Positions 46,504 to 55,344 are shown, counted from the stretch's first letter. The stretch: 64,000 nucleotides of DNA from Streptomyces griseoviridis (GCF_005222485.1 NZ_CP029078.1:8433501-8497500); one strand, 5' to 3'. The notes: generated by a model not told the origin, from the sequence alone. Numbers and translations: made by a program.

Positions 46504-47651
46504 CCGGAGACGGCCTTCGCCCAGCCCTGCGCGAGGACCTCCTTGGCCCTGCTCTGCTGGGCCTCGGTCGGGAAGGCCGGGGCGCCGGTCACCTGCGGGA
46601 GCTTGGCGGCGGCCGTCTTGTCGAGGGTGCCGGCCTTCTCCATGGCGGGCATCAGCGCCGGGCGCGCGTAGCCCGCGAGCCACAGGTTCTGGCCCTCGGC
46701 GCTGTACAGGTACTCCTGCCACAGCCGCGCGGCGGCGGGGTGCGGGGCGTCCTTGTTGACGGCCTGCGAGTAGTACTGGGAGAACTGGCCGTCGGTGGGG
46801 ACCGCGACCTTCCAGTCCACGCCCTTGGACGTGAACTCGTCGGCGTACCCGGCGTTCAGGTAGTCCCAGTCGATGCTGATCGGCGTCTCGCCCTTCTCGA
46901 CGGTCGCCGGGGTGGACTCGACGGGCGTGTAGTTGCCGTTCTTCTTCAGCTTGGCGAAGAAGTCGAGGCCGGGCTGGATGTCGTCGAAGGAGCCGCCGTT
47001 CGCGAGGGCCGCCGCGTAGACCCCGCCGAACGCCGAACCCGACTTGGTGGGGTTGCCGTTGAGGGCGACCTGCCTCTTGTACTCGGGCTTGAGCAGATCG
47101 GCGAACGTCGTCGGGCAGTTCTTCACGCGCTCGGCGTCGCAGCCGATGGAGACATAGCCGCCGTAGTCGTTGTACCAGCGGGCCTTCGCGTCCTTCTGGG
47201 AGGCCGGGATGTCGTCGTACCCGGCCACCTGGTAGGGCGCGAGCAGGCCCTGCTGGGCGGCGCTGAGCGCGAAGGAGCTGCCGAGGTCGAGGACGTCGGG
47301 CGCGCGGTCCTGGCCCTTGCGGGAGGTGACCGCGTTGATCTCGTCCTGGCTCGAACCGTCGGGGTTCTCGACCTCGATCTTGATGCCGTACTTCTTCTGG
47401 AAACCGTCGATCAGGGCGCCGTAGTTGGCCCAGTCGCGGGGCAGCGCGATGGCGTGCAGGGTGCCTTCCTTCTTGGCCGCCTTCACCAGGGCGTCCATGC
47501 CCCCGAAGTCGGCCGCGGAGGTGGCGGTCGCGGCGCTCTTGCCGTCGGTGGTGGCCGACGCGTTGTCGGGGGCGGCGCCGCAGGCGCTCAGGGCGAGCGC
47601 GGCGACGACGGCGAGGGAACCGGTCAGGACGGCGGTTCTCGGCTGGAACAC
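46500..47651 (-). CDS. ABC transporter substrate-binding lipoprotein
   Basis: A 383-residue extracytoplasmic binding protein anchored as a lipoprotein: signal peptide with lipobox LALSAC (Cys about residue 24). The body is of the iron/2-aminoethylphosphonate/polyamine type II binding-protein class (ALIDGFQKKYGIKIEVENPDGSSQDEINAVTSRKG, APDVLDLGSSFALSAAQQGLLAPY). The conserved iron-binding Tyr pair of FbpA is not evident, so iron is less likely. With a HAD-EEP hydrolase at the end of the operon, an organophosphate or phosphonate substrate is my inference. The GTG at 47651 has GGAG 5 bases upstream. Confidence 0.92.
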   Translation of the reverse strand: MFQPRTAVLTGSLAVVAALALSACGAAPDNASATTDGKSAATATSAADFGGMDALVKAAKKEGTLHAIALPRDWANYGALIDGFQKKYGIKIEVENPDGSSQDEINAVTSRKGQDRAPDVLDLGSSFALSAAQQGLLAPYQVAGYDDIPASQKDAKARWYNDYGGYVSIGCDAERVKNCPTTFADLLKPEYKRQVALNGNPTKSGSAFGGVYAAALANGGSFDDIQPGLDFFAKLKKNGNYTPVESTPATVEKGETPISIDWDYLNAGYADEFTSKGVDWKVAVPTDGQFSQYYSQAVNKDAPHPAAARLWQEYLYSAEGQNLWLAGYARPALMPAMEKAGTLDKTAAAKLPQVTGAPAFPTEAQQSRAKEVLAQGWAKAVSG

Positions 47652-47712
47652 GGTGACTCCAGAAAAAGGGGCGCGGGAACGCGGGAACGGCGGAAACTCA
47701 GGACAGGCGGAG

Positions 47713-47730
47713 AACTTGTCTGAACAAGTT
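47713..47730. promoter_or_regulatory. GntR operator upstream of the ABC operon
   Basis: Perfect inverted repeat AACTTGT-CTGA-ACAAGTT, 62 bp before the binding-protein start. The symmetry and size fit operators of GntR/HutC-type repressors, and the regulator gene is divergent from here. A second palindrome, GCTGTGCACAGC at 47861-47872, lies 21 bp before the regulator's own start and may be its autoregulatory site. Confidence 0.75.
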
Positions 47731-47893
47731 GGCCTCAGTAAGTCCGGCTGTGGTGTCCTGTCCGTAAACACTGGTGAAACCCTGGTCCCCGGTTGCCTGC
47801 ACATTCGCGGGCGAACCCGGCCGCGCCACGGCGCCGCCCGCCGTCGTTTACCCTGATCACGCTGTGCACAGCGGTAGACCCGGAGGGGGAACG

Positions 47894-48634
47894 GTGGCGA
47901 CGCGACACGAGGAGATCGCCGACGAACTGCGGCGGGCGATCGACCGCGAGCAGTACACGGTCGGCAGCAGACTGCCCGCCGAGACGGACCTGGCCGCCCG
48001 GTACGCCGTCTCGCGCGGCACGATCCGCCAGGCGGTCGCCGCGCTGACCGCCGAGGGCCTGATCGGCTCCCGGCAGGGCGCCCGCCGGGTGGTGCTCGCC
48101 AGCCGCCGCAGCCAGAGCTTCGCCGAACTGCGCAGTTTCGCCCAGTGGGCGGCGGCGATGGGGCGCGAGGCGACCGGCCGGGTCGCCGCCCAGGAGTACC
48201 GGCCGGCCACGGCACAGGACGCGGCCCGCCTCCAACTCACCGAAGGCACCAGGGTGCTGCACGTCCTGCGGGTGCGCGGCCTGGACGGCGAACCGGTGCT
48301 CCTCGAACGCACCGTGTACGCCGACTGGATAGCGCCGGCCGTCGAGGGCATCGACCCGGACGCCCCCTCCGTCACCCAACTCCTCTTCGACACCACGGGA
48401 CTTGTCTTCGCCTACGGCGAGCACGTCATCGACGCCGTCGCCGCGGGCGCCCGGGACGCCGAACTCCTCGACGTCCGCCGCAGCAGCCCGCTGCTGCGCG
48501 TCCGCCGGGTCACCACGACCCGCGAGGGGCGCCCGGTGGAGTGGTCGGACGACCGCTACCGCTCGGACGCCGTCAGCTTCAGCGTGCACAACTCCACGGC
48601 CAGCAACGCCCTCGCCCGCAAGACGGCCGAGTGA
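47894..48634 (+). CDS. GntR-family (HutC/UTRA) transcriptional regulator
   Basis: A 246-residue regulator, N-terminal winged helix-turn-helix (RHEEIADELRRAIDREQYTVGSRLPAETDLAARYAVSRGTIRQAVAALTAEGLIGSRQGARRVV, 3-65) and C-terminal UTRA ligand domain (residues about 85-235; VLHVLRVRGLDGEPVLLERTVYADWIAP ... PVEWSDDRYRSDAVSFSVHN). UTRA regulators typically respond to a small phosphorylated or amino compound imported by the genes they control. It is divergent from the ABC importer and so the likely repressor. GTG at 47894 has GGAGGGGG 4-11 bases before it; an earlier in-frame methionine codon has none. Confidence 0.93.
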   Translation: MATRHEEIADELRRAIDREQYTVGSRLPAETDLAARYAVSRGTIRQAVAALTAEGLIGSRQGARRVVLASRRSQSFAELRSFAQWAAAMGREATGRVAAQEYRPATAQDAARLQLTEGTRVLHVLRVRGLDGEPVLLERTVYADWIAPAVEGIDPDAPSVTQLLFDTTGLVFAYGEHVIDAVAAGARDAELLDVRRSSPLLRVRRVTTTREGRPVEWSDDRYRSDAVSFSVHNSTASNALARKTAE

Positions 48635-48664
48635 GACGCGGGGCGCGTGCGGTACGGTCCGGGG

Positions 48665-49195
48665 ATGGAACGGATCTTGGTGGTGGGCAGCACGGGAGCG
48701 GGCAAGTCCACGCTGGCCCGCGCGCTGGGCCGCCGTCTCGACGTGCCGTACCACGAGATGGACGCCCTGTACTTTGCCGGGCCCGACTGGGCGGTCAACG
48801 AACGGCTCGCCGAGGACGTCGGCGAGATCGCCGCGCGACCCCGGTGGATCATCGACTCGCTCGGCTACCCGGACGTCCGCGACCTGCTCTGGGACCGCGC
48901 GGACACGGTGGTCTGGCTGGACTACGGGCGACACGTGATCATGCCCCGGGTGCTGCGGCGCTCGCTGCGGCGCACGGTCACCCGCGAGTCCCTCTTCGGC
49001 GGCAACCGCGAGCGGTGGCGCGACTGGCTCACCCGGGACCACCCCGCCTGGTGGGCCTGGTCCCGGTACCCGGTGCGGCGCCGCGAGATCGGGGAGCGGG
49101 TCGACGATCCCCGGTTCGCGCCGCTCACCGTGCACCGCCTTCGCACCCCCCGAACCACCGCCGCCTGGCTCGCGGGGCTGCCGTCCGGCGGCTGA
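48665..49195 (+). CDS. small adenylate-kinase-like P-loop protein
   Basis: A 176-residue protein of the FlaR/topology-modulation/AAA_17-like adenylate-kinase fold, probably a small-molecule or nucleotide kinase. Walker A is GSTGAGKST (residues 9-17), followed by VPYHEMDALYFAGPDW, the DxD-like WIIDSLGYPDVRDLLWDRADTVVWLDY, and an Arg-rich lid (LRRSLRRTVTRESLFGGNRERWRDWL) with positive charges that would hold phosphates. Substrate unknown. I prefer ATG 48665 over the in-frame GTG at 48647 because the P-loop strand begins right at it. It starts 30 bp after the GntR gene. Confidence 0.85.
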   Translation: MERILVVGSTGAGKSTLARALGRRLDVPYHEMDALYFAGPDWAVNERLAEDVGEIAARPRWIIDSLGYPDVRDLLWDRADTVVWLDYGRHVIMPRVLRRSLRRTVTRESLFGGNRERWRDWLTRDHPAWWAWSRYPVRRREIGERVDDPRFAPLTVHRLRTPRTTAAWLAGLPSGG

Positions 49196-49261
49196 CCGCA
49201 CGGCGCGGCGCGGCGCGGCCGGCACCCGACGGGGCCGGCCGCACCACCGCCCGCTCGGGCG

Positions 49262-51706
49262 CTACTTCGGCAGACCGGCCGGGTCCGTGGCCCACCCGGT
49301 GTTCGGCTGCTCGGCCAGACCGTAGGAGAGGGTGCCGCCCTTCAGGGTCAGCCCCGCGCCCACCCAGGAACGCCCGTGCGCCCGGCCGTCGAGACGGACG
49401 GAGCCGACGTACGCGTGGGTGGCGTCGGCCGCGGGCGCCTCGATCCGGATGTCACCGCGGCCCGACCGGTCGAGGACCGCCTTCGTGAACACCGGTGCCC
49501 CCAGCAGCAGATCGGCGCTGCCCGGCGCCTTCGGGTAGAGCCCGAGGCACGCGAACACGTACCAGGCCGACATCGTCCCGAGGTCGTCGTTGCCCGGCAG
49601 CCCCGAAGGCCCAATCCCGTAAACGGTGTCCACGATCTGACGGACCGTCGCCTGCGTCTGCCACGGCCTGCCCAGCGCGTTGTACAGCCAAGGGGCGTGG
49701 ATACCCGGCTCGTTGGTCGGGTCGTAGCGCAGGGCGTCGCCGCCGCGCACCGACCAGGAGCCGTCCGCCTTGTGGAAGAAGCCGTCGAGGCGTGTCGCCG
49801 CCGTCGCACGGCCGCCCATCGCCTCGGCCAGCCCCGCCACGTCCTGCGGCACCATCCAGGTGTAGGTGGCGCTGGAGCCCTGCGCGAACCCGACGTCCGT
49901 GCTCGGCGAGAACGGCGTCACCCACGAGCCGTCGAGCCGACGGGCCTGCGCGTAGCCGCCGTCCGCGGTCGCCGCCGGGTTGAACACGTTCCGCCACCAG
50001 GTCCCCCGGTCCGCGAAGACCTCCGCCTCCTCGTCCCGGCCCAGCAGCCGCGCCCACTGGCCGAGCGCGGCGTCGGCCACCGCGTCCTCCAGCGTCTCGG
50101 CGGCGCCGCCCCAGCAGTGGCACACGTCCTGCGCCGCGTAGTGAGACGCCAAGTACTGCGCAAGGTTCGGGCGTTGGCCCACGCACTGGCCGGGGCAGCC
50201 CGCGTCCGACAGACCGTCGGGGTGCGGTTCGGTGGCCTGCCTGACCAGCGAGTCGAAGGCGCCCTCGTAGTCGAAGTTCCGCACGCCCATCGCGTAGAAG
50301 GTGGCGAGCGTCGCCGCCGTCGGGTCGCCGGTCATCACATGGGTGGCGCCGCTGACATGCACCCAGCGGTCCCAGACCCCGCCGTTCTGCCGGGCGAAGT
50401 TGTACAGCGACTGGGCGAAGTCCCCCGCCACCCGCGGCTTCAGGAGCGCGAGCAGCTGGATGTGCGCCCGGTACTGGTCCCAGCCGGAGAAGTTGCTGTA
50501 CTGCCCGGCCTGGCCGCGCCCCACCCGGTGCACGGCCTGGTCCATGCCCCAGTAGCGGCCGTCCGTGTCACTGATCAGGTTCGGCTGCTGGAAGGAGTGG
50601 TACAGCGCCGTGTAGAAGGCCGTCCGGCGGTCTCCGGTGCCGCCCGCGACCCGCACCGACCGCAACTCCCTGTCCCACGCCCGGGATCCGGCCGCGGCCA
50701 CCTGGCCGACGCTCGCCTTCCCGGGGATCTCCTCGCGCAGGTTCGTCTCGGCACCCGCGAGGCTCACGTAGGAGATGCCGATCCGCATCCGGACATCGTT
50801 GTCAGCGCTGGTGTCGAAGCCGACCCAGCCACCGGAACCACGCCCCGCGCGGTCGGCGCCCGTCGCGTAGCCCTCACCGCCCGACGCGGTGGTCGCGCCC
50901 GGCGCGAGCGTGCCGTCCCTCCAGGTGCCCGTGGTCGCGAACGCCCGGTCGAAGGAAGCGCTGAAGTACAGCTTGTAGTAACTCTTGCGGTTGTTGACGC
51001 CGCCGTTCGCGCGCCGCCCGCAGAACGCGCCGGTCAGCACCCAGCCGGTCACCTTGCGGTGCGCGGCGTCGATGTCGATGTGCGCGTCCTCGCTGCCGTT
51101 GAGGGAGTTGGAGACCCGGAACAGCAGATTCGCGGGCCGGTCGGCCGGGAACGTGAAGTCGGCGACACCCGCCCGCGCGCTCACCGCGAGGTCGGCACCG
51201 GCACCCGAGGCGAGGGCGACGGTGTACCTGCCGGGAACCGCCTTCTCGTCGGCGTGCGAGAAGTTCGACGCGTACACCGCGTCCCTGGTGTCCGCGGACG
51301 GCGACGACGTGACGTCACCGACGAACGGCATGATCGGCACGTCCCCCGCGGCCCCCGGGTTGCAGCCCGCGCCGTTGACATGGGTCAGGCTCAGGCCGCG
51401 CATCCGGGTGGCGCCGTACTCGTAGCCGTTGGCCGCGCCCGTGCTGGTCTGGTCGCCGGTCGTACTGGTGGGCGACCAGGCCATCATGCCGAACGGCAGC
51501 GTCGCCCCGGGGAAGGTGTTGCCGCCGTTCGACGAACCGATCAGCGGGTCCACGTACGACGTCGGCTCCGCCACCTCCCGGGGCGCGGCCTGCGCCGGGG
51601 CGGTGGAGCCGGTCGCGAGCGCTGTGGTCAGCAGGGCCGTCGCGACGACGGTGGTGGTGAGGCGTCTGGTGAAGTGCCCAGGCGTCCTGGGTCTGTTGAG
51701 GCGCAT
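49262..51706 (-). CDS. secreted GH92 alpha-mannosidase
   Basis: A calcium-dependent exo-alpha-mannosidase of glycoside hydrolase family 92, 814 residues. Signal peptide at 1-41 (TVVATALLTTALATGSTAPAQAA). The N-terminal domain starts with YVDPLIGSSNGGNTFPGATLPFGMMAWSPT, the family hallmark. The C-terminal barrel contains DRYWGMDQA, FSGWDQYRAHIQL, the SCHCWGGAAETLEDAVAD-like segment, NEPGIHAPWLYN and GLPGNDDLGTMSAWYVFACLGLYP, which holds catalytic acids. Family specificity (alpha-1,2 versus 1,3/1,4) cannot be told by eye. It presumably degrades fungal or yeast mannan outside the cell. No strong ribosome-binding site before the ATG. Confidence 0.95.
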   Translation of the reverse strand: MRLNRPRTPGHFTRRLTTTVVATALLTTALATGSTAPAQAAPREVAEPTSYVDPLIGSSNGGNTFPGATLPFGMMAWSPTSTTGDQTSTGAANGYEYGATRMRGLSLTHVNGAGCNPGAAGDVPIMPFVGDVTSSPSADTRDAVYASNFSHADEKAVPGRYTVALASGAGADLAVSARAGVADFTFPADRPANLLFRVSNSLNGSEDAHIDIDAAHRKVTGWVLTGAFCGRRANGGVNNRKSYYKLYFSASFDRAFATTGTWRDGTLAPGATTASGGEGYATGADRAGRGSGGWVGFDTSADNDVRMRIGISYVSLAGAETNLREEIPGKASVGQVAAAGSRAWDRELRSVRVAGGTGDRRTAFYTALYHSFQQPNLISDTDGRYWGMDQAVHRVGRGQAGQYSNFSGWDQYRAHIQLLALLKPRVAGDFAQSLYNFARQNGGVWDRWVHVSGATHVMTGDPTAATLATFYAMGVRNFDYEGAFDSLVRQATEPHPDGLSDAGCPGQCVGQRPNLAQYLASHYAAQDVCHCWGGAAETLEDAVADAALGQWARLLGRDEEAEVFADRGTWWRNVFNPAATADGGYAQARRLDGSWVTPFSPSTDVGFAQGSSATYTWMVPQDVAGLAEAMGGRATAATRLDGFFHKADGSWSVRGGDALRYDPTNEPGIHAPWLYNALGRPWQTQATVRQIVDTVYGIGPSGLPGNDDLGTMSAWYVFACLGLYPKAPGSADLLLGAPVFTKAVLDRSGRGDIRIEAPAADATHAYVGSVRLDGRAHGRSWVGAGLTLKGGTLSYGLAEQPNTGWATDPAGLPK

Positions 51707-51788
51707 ACGCCGGAAGGGTAGGAGCCGGGCGCCTGTGGGGGGAGAGGCTTCCTGGTCGTTTCGATGAAGGCGCGGTGAAGAACCGGCG

Positions 51789-52730
51789 TCACGGTCCCGG
51801 TACGCCGGCTTCGTCGCCCAGCCGGTGCAACGGCGTGCCACCGGCCCAACGCGCCAGCCGGGCACCGTCGATGAGGTGCACGTGACCCTGTCGGGCCGCC
51901 CAGCGCACGTCCCGCTCCGCGAACGTCCCCCGGTGCACGACCAGTCGCAGATCGGGCACGACCGGCCCGTGCCCCCGCGCACGGCGCCGCCAGGCGGGCT
52001 CCTCGTCCGGCAGCGGCTCGGCCACCGGCCGGAACGCCACCACCAGCAGCCGCCCCTGGGCGTCGCGCGCCGCGAGCCTGGGCCGGTCCTGCTCGGGCAG
52101 CGGCAGCACCCGCCACCCGTCCCTGCGCAGCATCCGCGCCACCGCGAGCACCAGCCCCGGCACGTCCAACTCCGCCAGTTCGTCCCGGGTGTAGAGACCG
52201 CGGCGCCGACGGGCCAGCGGCCTGCGCAGCAGACGTGCCGCCACCGCCCCGGTCACGAGCGCGGCGAGGACCGCGGCGGGTACGGCGGGCCCGTAGACAC
52301 GGAACGCCAGCGCGAGCCCCACCACCCCCGCCGACCCGAGGAGCACCAGCAGGACGAGCGCGAACAGCACCTCGCGCAGCCTCGGCCCGTAACGCCCCCG
52401 CGCCCGCAGCTCCGACACGGCCTGGCGGCGCAGGACGCGCCGCGACCGCTCACCCGCCTCCGCCACCAGGGTCAGCTCCCCCCACCCCGCGAACCGGTCC
52501 GTGAGGGAGATGCGTACCCGCCAACCACCATGATCGCGCCACCAGTTGGGTACCGGCCACCGATGTGGCCGAGGGGCGGCAGGCCCGCGCGGCGGCTGAG
52601 GAGCCGGGGGCGCGCGGGACGTCAGGGGCTCGACGCCGCGCTCGGACCCACGCCCGAGTGGTGCACGATCGTCCCGCCGAGCGTGCCCCGGAACTCCTCG
52701 AGTGCCTTCGGCTGCGCGCTGACCACCCAC
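51789..52730 (-). CDS. membrane protein with Mrr-like restriction endonuclease domain (start uncertain)
   Basis: Up to 313 residues. After a Pro-rich start come two transmembrane helices (VLFALVLLVLLGSAGVVGLALAF and VPAAVLAALVTGAVAARLL). The C-terminal ~115 residues resemble Mrr-type endonuclease folds: LDVPGLVLAVARMLRRDGWRVLPL, RLAARDAQGRLLVVAF, then DVRWAARQGHVHLIDGARLARW, although the catalytic Lys of the usual QxK is not obvious, so it may be inactive. The only in-frame ATG/GTG start is a GTG at 52730, which would overlap the neighbouring gene by 109 bp; a non-standard CTG near 52626 would abut it. I report the longest form with that caveat. Confidence 0.65.
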   Translation of the reverse strand: MGGQRAAEGTRGVPGHARRDDRAPLGRGSERGVEPLTSRAPPAPQPPRGPAAPRPHRWPVPNWWRDHGGWRVRISLTDRFAGWGELTLVAEAGERSRRVLRRQAVSELRARGRYGPRLREVLFALVLLVLLGSAGVVGLALAFRVYGPAVPAAVLAALVTGAVAARLLRRPLARRRRGLYTRDELAELDVPGLVLAVARMLRRDGWRVLPLPEQDRPRLAARDAQGRLLVVAFRPVAEPLPDEEPAWRRRARGHGPVVPDLRLVVHRGTFAERDVRWAARQGHVHLIDGARLARWAGGTPLHRLGDEAGVPGP

Positions 52731-53503
52731 CGGCTGCCCACCAGATAGGTGCCCTGGTACATGCTGATGGTGTCCAGCCAGGTCTCCTTGAACCGCTCCT
52801 CGGGGAACGTCGTGATCAGGTAGTCGCCGTCCCCGGTGTGGCAGACCCCCTCCCGCAACTCGGCGGCCTCCGTACGGATCTTCACCTCGCAGCCGGTGAG
52901 GCCGGCGATGACCTCCACCTTCGCGGGCGCCACCACCTGCGCCTCCAGCGCGGAGACCACGGGCGCCGCCGTCGCCGACTGCCGCCCCTTGCCCGCTGGT
53001 TCACTCCCACCGCCGTCGCAGCCCGCCGTCAGCGGCAGGACCACGAGCCCACCGGCGAACACCACGGAGCGGGCCAGCCGGGAGAGGGCGGGGGTGGGGC
53101 GGGAGACGGTCGGCTTGGGGAGGGAGGTGGCGTGGCTCGGGCGGGAGTCTGTCGGGGTGGGGTGAGGGGCGGATGTGGTGGGGCCGGGGGTGCGGGGGGT
53201 GACGTTGGGGAGGTGCGGGGTGGGGGTGTGCGGGGTGGGGGCGGGGGTGTCGGTGGTGAGGCGGAGGAGGTGCGGGGTGCGGCCGGGCGTGTCGGTGGTG
53301 AGGCGGAGGAGGTGCGGGGTGCGGCCGGGCGTGTCGGTGGTGAGGCGGAGGAGGTGCGGGGTGCGGCCGGGCGTGTCGGTGGTGAGGCGGAGGAGGTGCG
53401 GGGTGGGGCCGGGCGTGAGTGGGGTGATGTCGAGGAGGTGCGGGGCGAGGCGGGCCCGGGACGGGGTACGGCCGTTCGGTGACCGCGTCGGCTGCTGAAG
53501 CAC
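52622..53503 (-). CDS. membrane-anchored protein with 14-residue Thr/Pro repeats
   Basis: A 293-residue protein. The N-terminal ~140 residues are a Thr/Pro/Leu-rich region built of four tandem copies of TPGRTPHLLRLTTD (42-bp DNA repeats at 53247-53414). A hydrophobic segment (SVVFAGGLVVLPLTAGC, about 144-160) then ends in a Cys that looks like a lipobox. The outer C-terminal domain (ALEAQVVAPAKVEVIAGLTGCEVKIRTEAAELREGVCHTGDGDY) is a small globular unit with two further cysteines. The GTG at 53503 has GGAG 7 bases upstream. If translation starts there, the lipobox would be far from the N terminus, so a downstream GTG near 53071 is a possible alternative. Confidence 0.6.
   Translation of the reverse strand: MLQQPTRSPNGRTPSRARLAPHLLDITPLTPGPTPHLLRLTTDTPGRTPHLLRLTTDTPGRTPHLLRLTTDTPGRTPHLLRLTTDTPAPTPHTPTPHLPNVTPRTPGPTTSAPHPTPTDSRPSHATSLPKPTVSRPTPALSRLARSVVFAGGLVVLPLTAGCDGGGSEPAGKGRQSATAAPVVSALEAQVVAPAKVEVIAGLTGCEVKIRTEAAELREGVCHTGDGDYLITTFPEERFKETWLDTISMYQGTYLVGSRWVVSAQPKALEEFRGTLGGTIVHHSGVGPSAASSP
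53247..53414. repeat. 42-bp minisatellite, four copies
   Basis: Tandem 42-bp units at 53247, 53289, 53331 and 53373, differing by at most a base or two. The unit length is a multiple of three, so it keeps the frame of the minus-strand gene (TPGRTPHLLRLTTD per unit). No spacers between units, hence not CRISPR. Confidence 0.95.
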
Positions 53504-53788
53504 GTAGCTGCTCCGAATTCGGGATCCAGGCGAACCTGCCCGCGCGCGACGGACAGGGGTACACCGACAGATACGGGCGGCACGGGACGGCTGTTCAGCG
53601 CCGTTTCGGAGCGCCCGGTGCCAAATCGGGCCGCTGAGGGCCGAATCGGACTGCTCCGCTCCGCCCCTCTGGCGCGGCAGGCGGTGGGAAAACCCGTGGA
53701 CCGGTGCCGCGCCAGCCGTTACGATCACCGCGATGACGAACAACTCCCCAGGCAGATTGGGGGACCCGTCCGCGCAAGGTGAGTGCTG

Positions 53789-55261
53789 ATGCGCTCCCGC
53801 GTCGCGAACGGCGACCTTCCCACGCCTCTCCCGCCCGTTCCAGTTCCGTCCTTCTGGCCGCGCGTGCGCCACTACGCCGTGCCGCCCGCCATGATCGAGA
53901 CCGCGACCGCCCGCCGCCATGCCGGGGACTGGGCCGGCGCGTGTGCAGCCGCCGGTGTCGACGTCGACTTCACCCTGCGTGCCGTCGCCCGCCGCCACGG
54001 CACCGACCTGGCCGCCCGACTCCGCGCGGACCTCCGCCACTTGGCGCCTGACCTGCTGCGCTGGCACCTGCCGAGAATCGCCCCCGACGGACTGCTGCGC
54101 CCCGGCCTGACCGTCGCCCTGGCCCGCTACGACCTGCCGGGACGTGACCGGGCCGACGCGCCGCACCTGGTGGCGCGCACCCCGCCCGCCTGGGCGGACG
54201 CCGGACAGCGGATCGGCCTCGCCCTGTGGGACGGCTCCCGCGACGATCCGCTCACCCGGTGCCACCCGCACCCGCACCCGAGCCGCCGGTTCCGCCTCGA
54301 CCTGCACCGCCACCTCTGGGACGCACGCCGGACCGACGAGCTACGGAGCAGGTCAGGCGCGGACGGCTTGGCGGGCGAGGCGCGTCCGCAGGGCGTTGCC
54401 GCCGCCCGGTCCGAGTGGACGACGGGTGCGCTCCCTTCCTCGCTCCCTTCCTGGGCCGATCCGCGGCTCCTGGACCGGATACCCCACGGCCGTCGGTGCG
54501 CCGTCGAGCGGTGGGCCGAGGAGGCGGCCGTCCTGCTCGACGCGGACCGACCCGGCACCACAACCGTCGCCGTCCGGGTCGGGGAACGGCGCCGACTCGC
54601 CCTGCACCTGAAGGGGGACGCCGGTCCCGTTCTCCGCCAGGCCCTGCCCGGCGAGGAGTTGCCCCTCCTGCCGGACGCGGCGACGTGGGAACCGCCCGAC
54701 CTGGAACTGCTCCGGACCGGGACGCTCACACCCGAACAGCTCCACCCCCTGGTCGCGTCCGCCCTGGCGCCTGGCCGGACCCCGGGCACCGGCCCGAGCG
54801 GACCACTGCCCGCCGGGCAGCCACGCCACGTGGAGTGCAGGGGAGCCCGGCACCGCATCGGCCTGGTCGACGGCGTGCTGTCCCCCTTGGACCACGACCC
54901 CGCCGAAATCCGGCGGGAGGAACTCCTCGTCGCGCTCACCGGAACACCGCTGCCCTGTCTGCGCGCCATCGACGAGGCACACCGGCACCCCGAGTGGCTG
55001 ACCGGCGTCCGCGAACGCCTGGACCACGGCGATCTCGCCGGCGCCCTGACCGTCGTCGAGGGTCTGCTCGGCCCCGACGCGGTCCTGCGCGACGGCGCCC
55101 TGCGCGACGAGTTGGAGACGGCGGCCCAACGCCGCATCTCCTACGGCCTGTTCAGGGCGGGACTGCCCGACGCGCCCTCCGCCCACCCGGACGGGCGTCG
55201 CGCCCGAGCGCGCCGGGGGCCTCGCCCCGGTCCCGCCTTCGGAACGAAGTCCCGAACCTGA
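53789..55261 (+). CDS. uncharacterised protein of the MoxR/VWA cassette
   Basis: A 490-residue cytosolic protein I do not recognise. It is Arg/His/Pro-rich with helical sections (FTLRAVARRHGTDLAARLRADLRHLAPDLLRWHLPRI, about 45-85), a beta-rich part around GTTTVAVRVGERRRLALHLKGDAG and a helical C terminus (IRREELLVALTGTPLPCLRAIDEAHRHPEWLTGVRERL). No catalytic motif is visible. ATG 53789 is chosen because AAGGTGAG lies 5-12 bases upstream. It precedes the MoxR-type ATPase gene by 83 bp, so it is probably a partner or adaptor in the cassette. Confidence 0.75.
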   Translation: MRSRVANGDLPTPLPPVPVPSFWPRVRHYAVPPAMIETATARRHAGDWAGACAAAGVDVDFTLRAVARRHGTDLAARLRADLRHLAPDLLRWHLPRIAPDGLLRPGLTVALARYDLPGRDRADAPHLVARTPPAWADAGQRIGLALWDGSRDDPLTRCHPHPHPSRRFRLDLHRHLWDARRTDELRSRSGADGLAGEARPQGVAAARSEWTTGALPSSLPSWADPRLLDRIPHGRRCAVERWAEEAAVLLDADRPGTTTVAVRVGERRRLALHLKGDAGPVLRQALPGEELPLLPDAATWEPPDLELLRTGTLTPEQLHPLVASALAPGRTPGTGPSGPLPAGQPRHVECRGARHRIGLVDGVLSPLDHDPAEIRREELLVALTGTPLPCLRAIDEAHRHPEWLTGVRERLDHGDLAGALTVVEGLLGPDAVLRDGALRDELETAAQRRISYGLFRAGLPDAPSAHPDGRRARARRGPRPGPAFGTKSRT

Positions 55262-55344
55262 CACAGCGGTTGTCGACCGCCGCATCCCACTTCCTCTGTT
55301 CCGTCCACTGGCGTTCCGTCCTTCACATCACCAGGTGATCACTC

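Noticed and set aside
48665..49195. Adenylate kinase proper (adk)
   Set aside because: It is shorter, lacks the adenylate kinase NMP-binding and lid signatures, and is not in the ribosomal/secY context; only the fold class is supported.
51789..52730. A restriction-modification system
   Set aside because: No methyltransferase, specificity subunit or other restriction gene is nearby, and the endonuclease-like domain is membrane-tethered and of doubtful activity.
53247..53414. CRISPR-like array
   Set aside because: Units are contiguous with no unique spacers, and the unit length is a multiple of three within an open reading frame, so it is a coding minisatellite.
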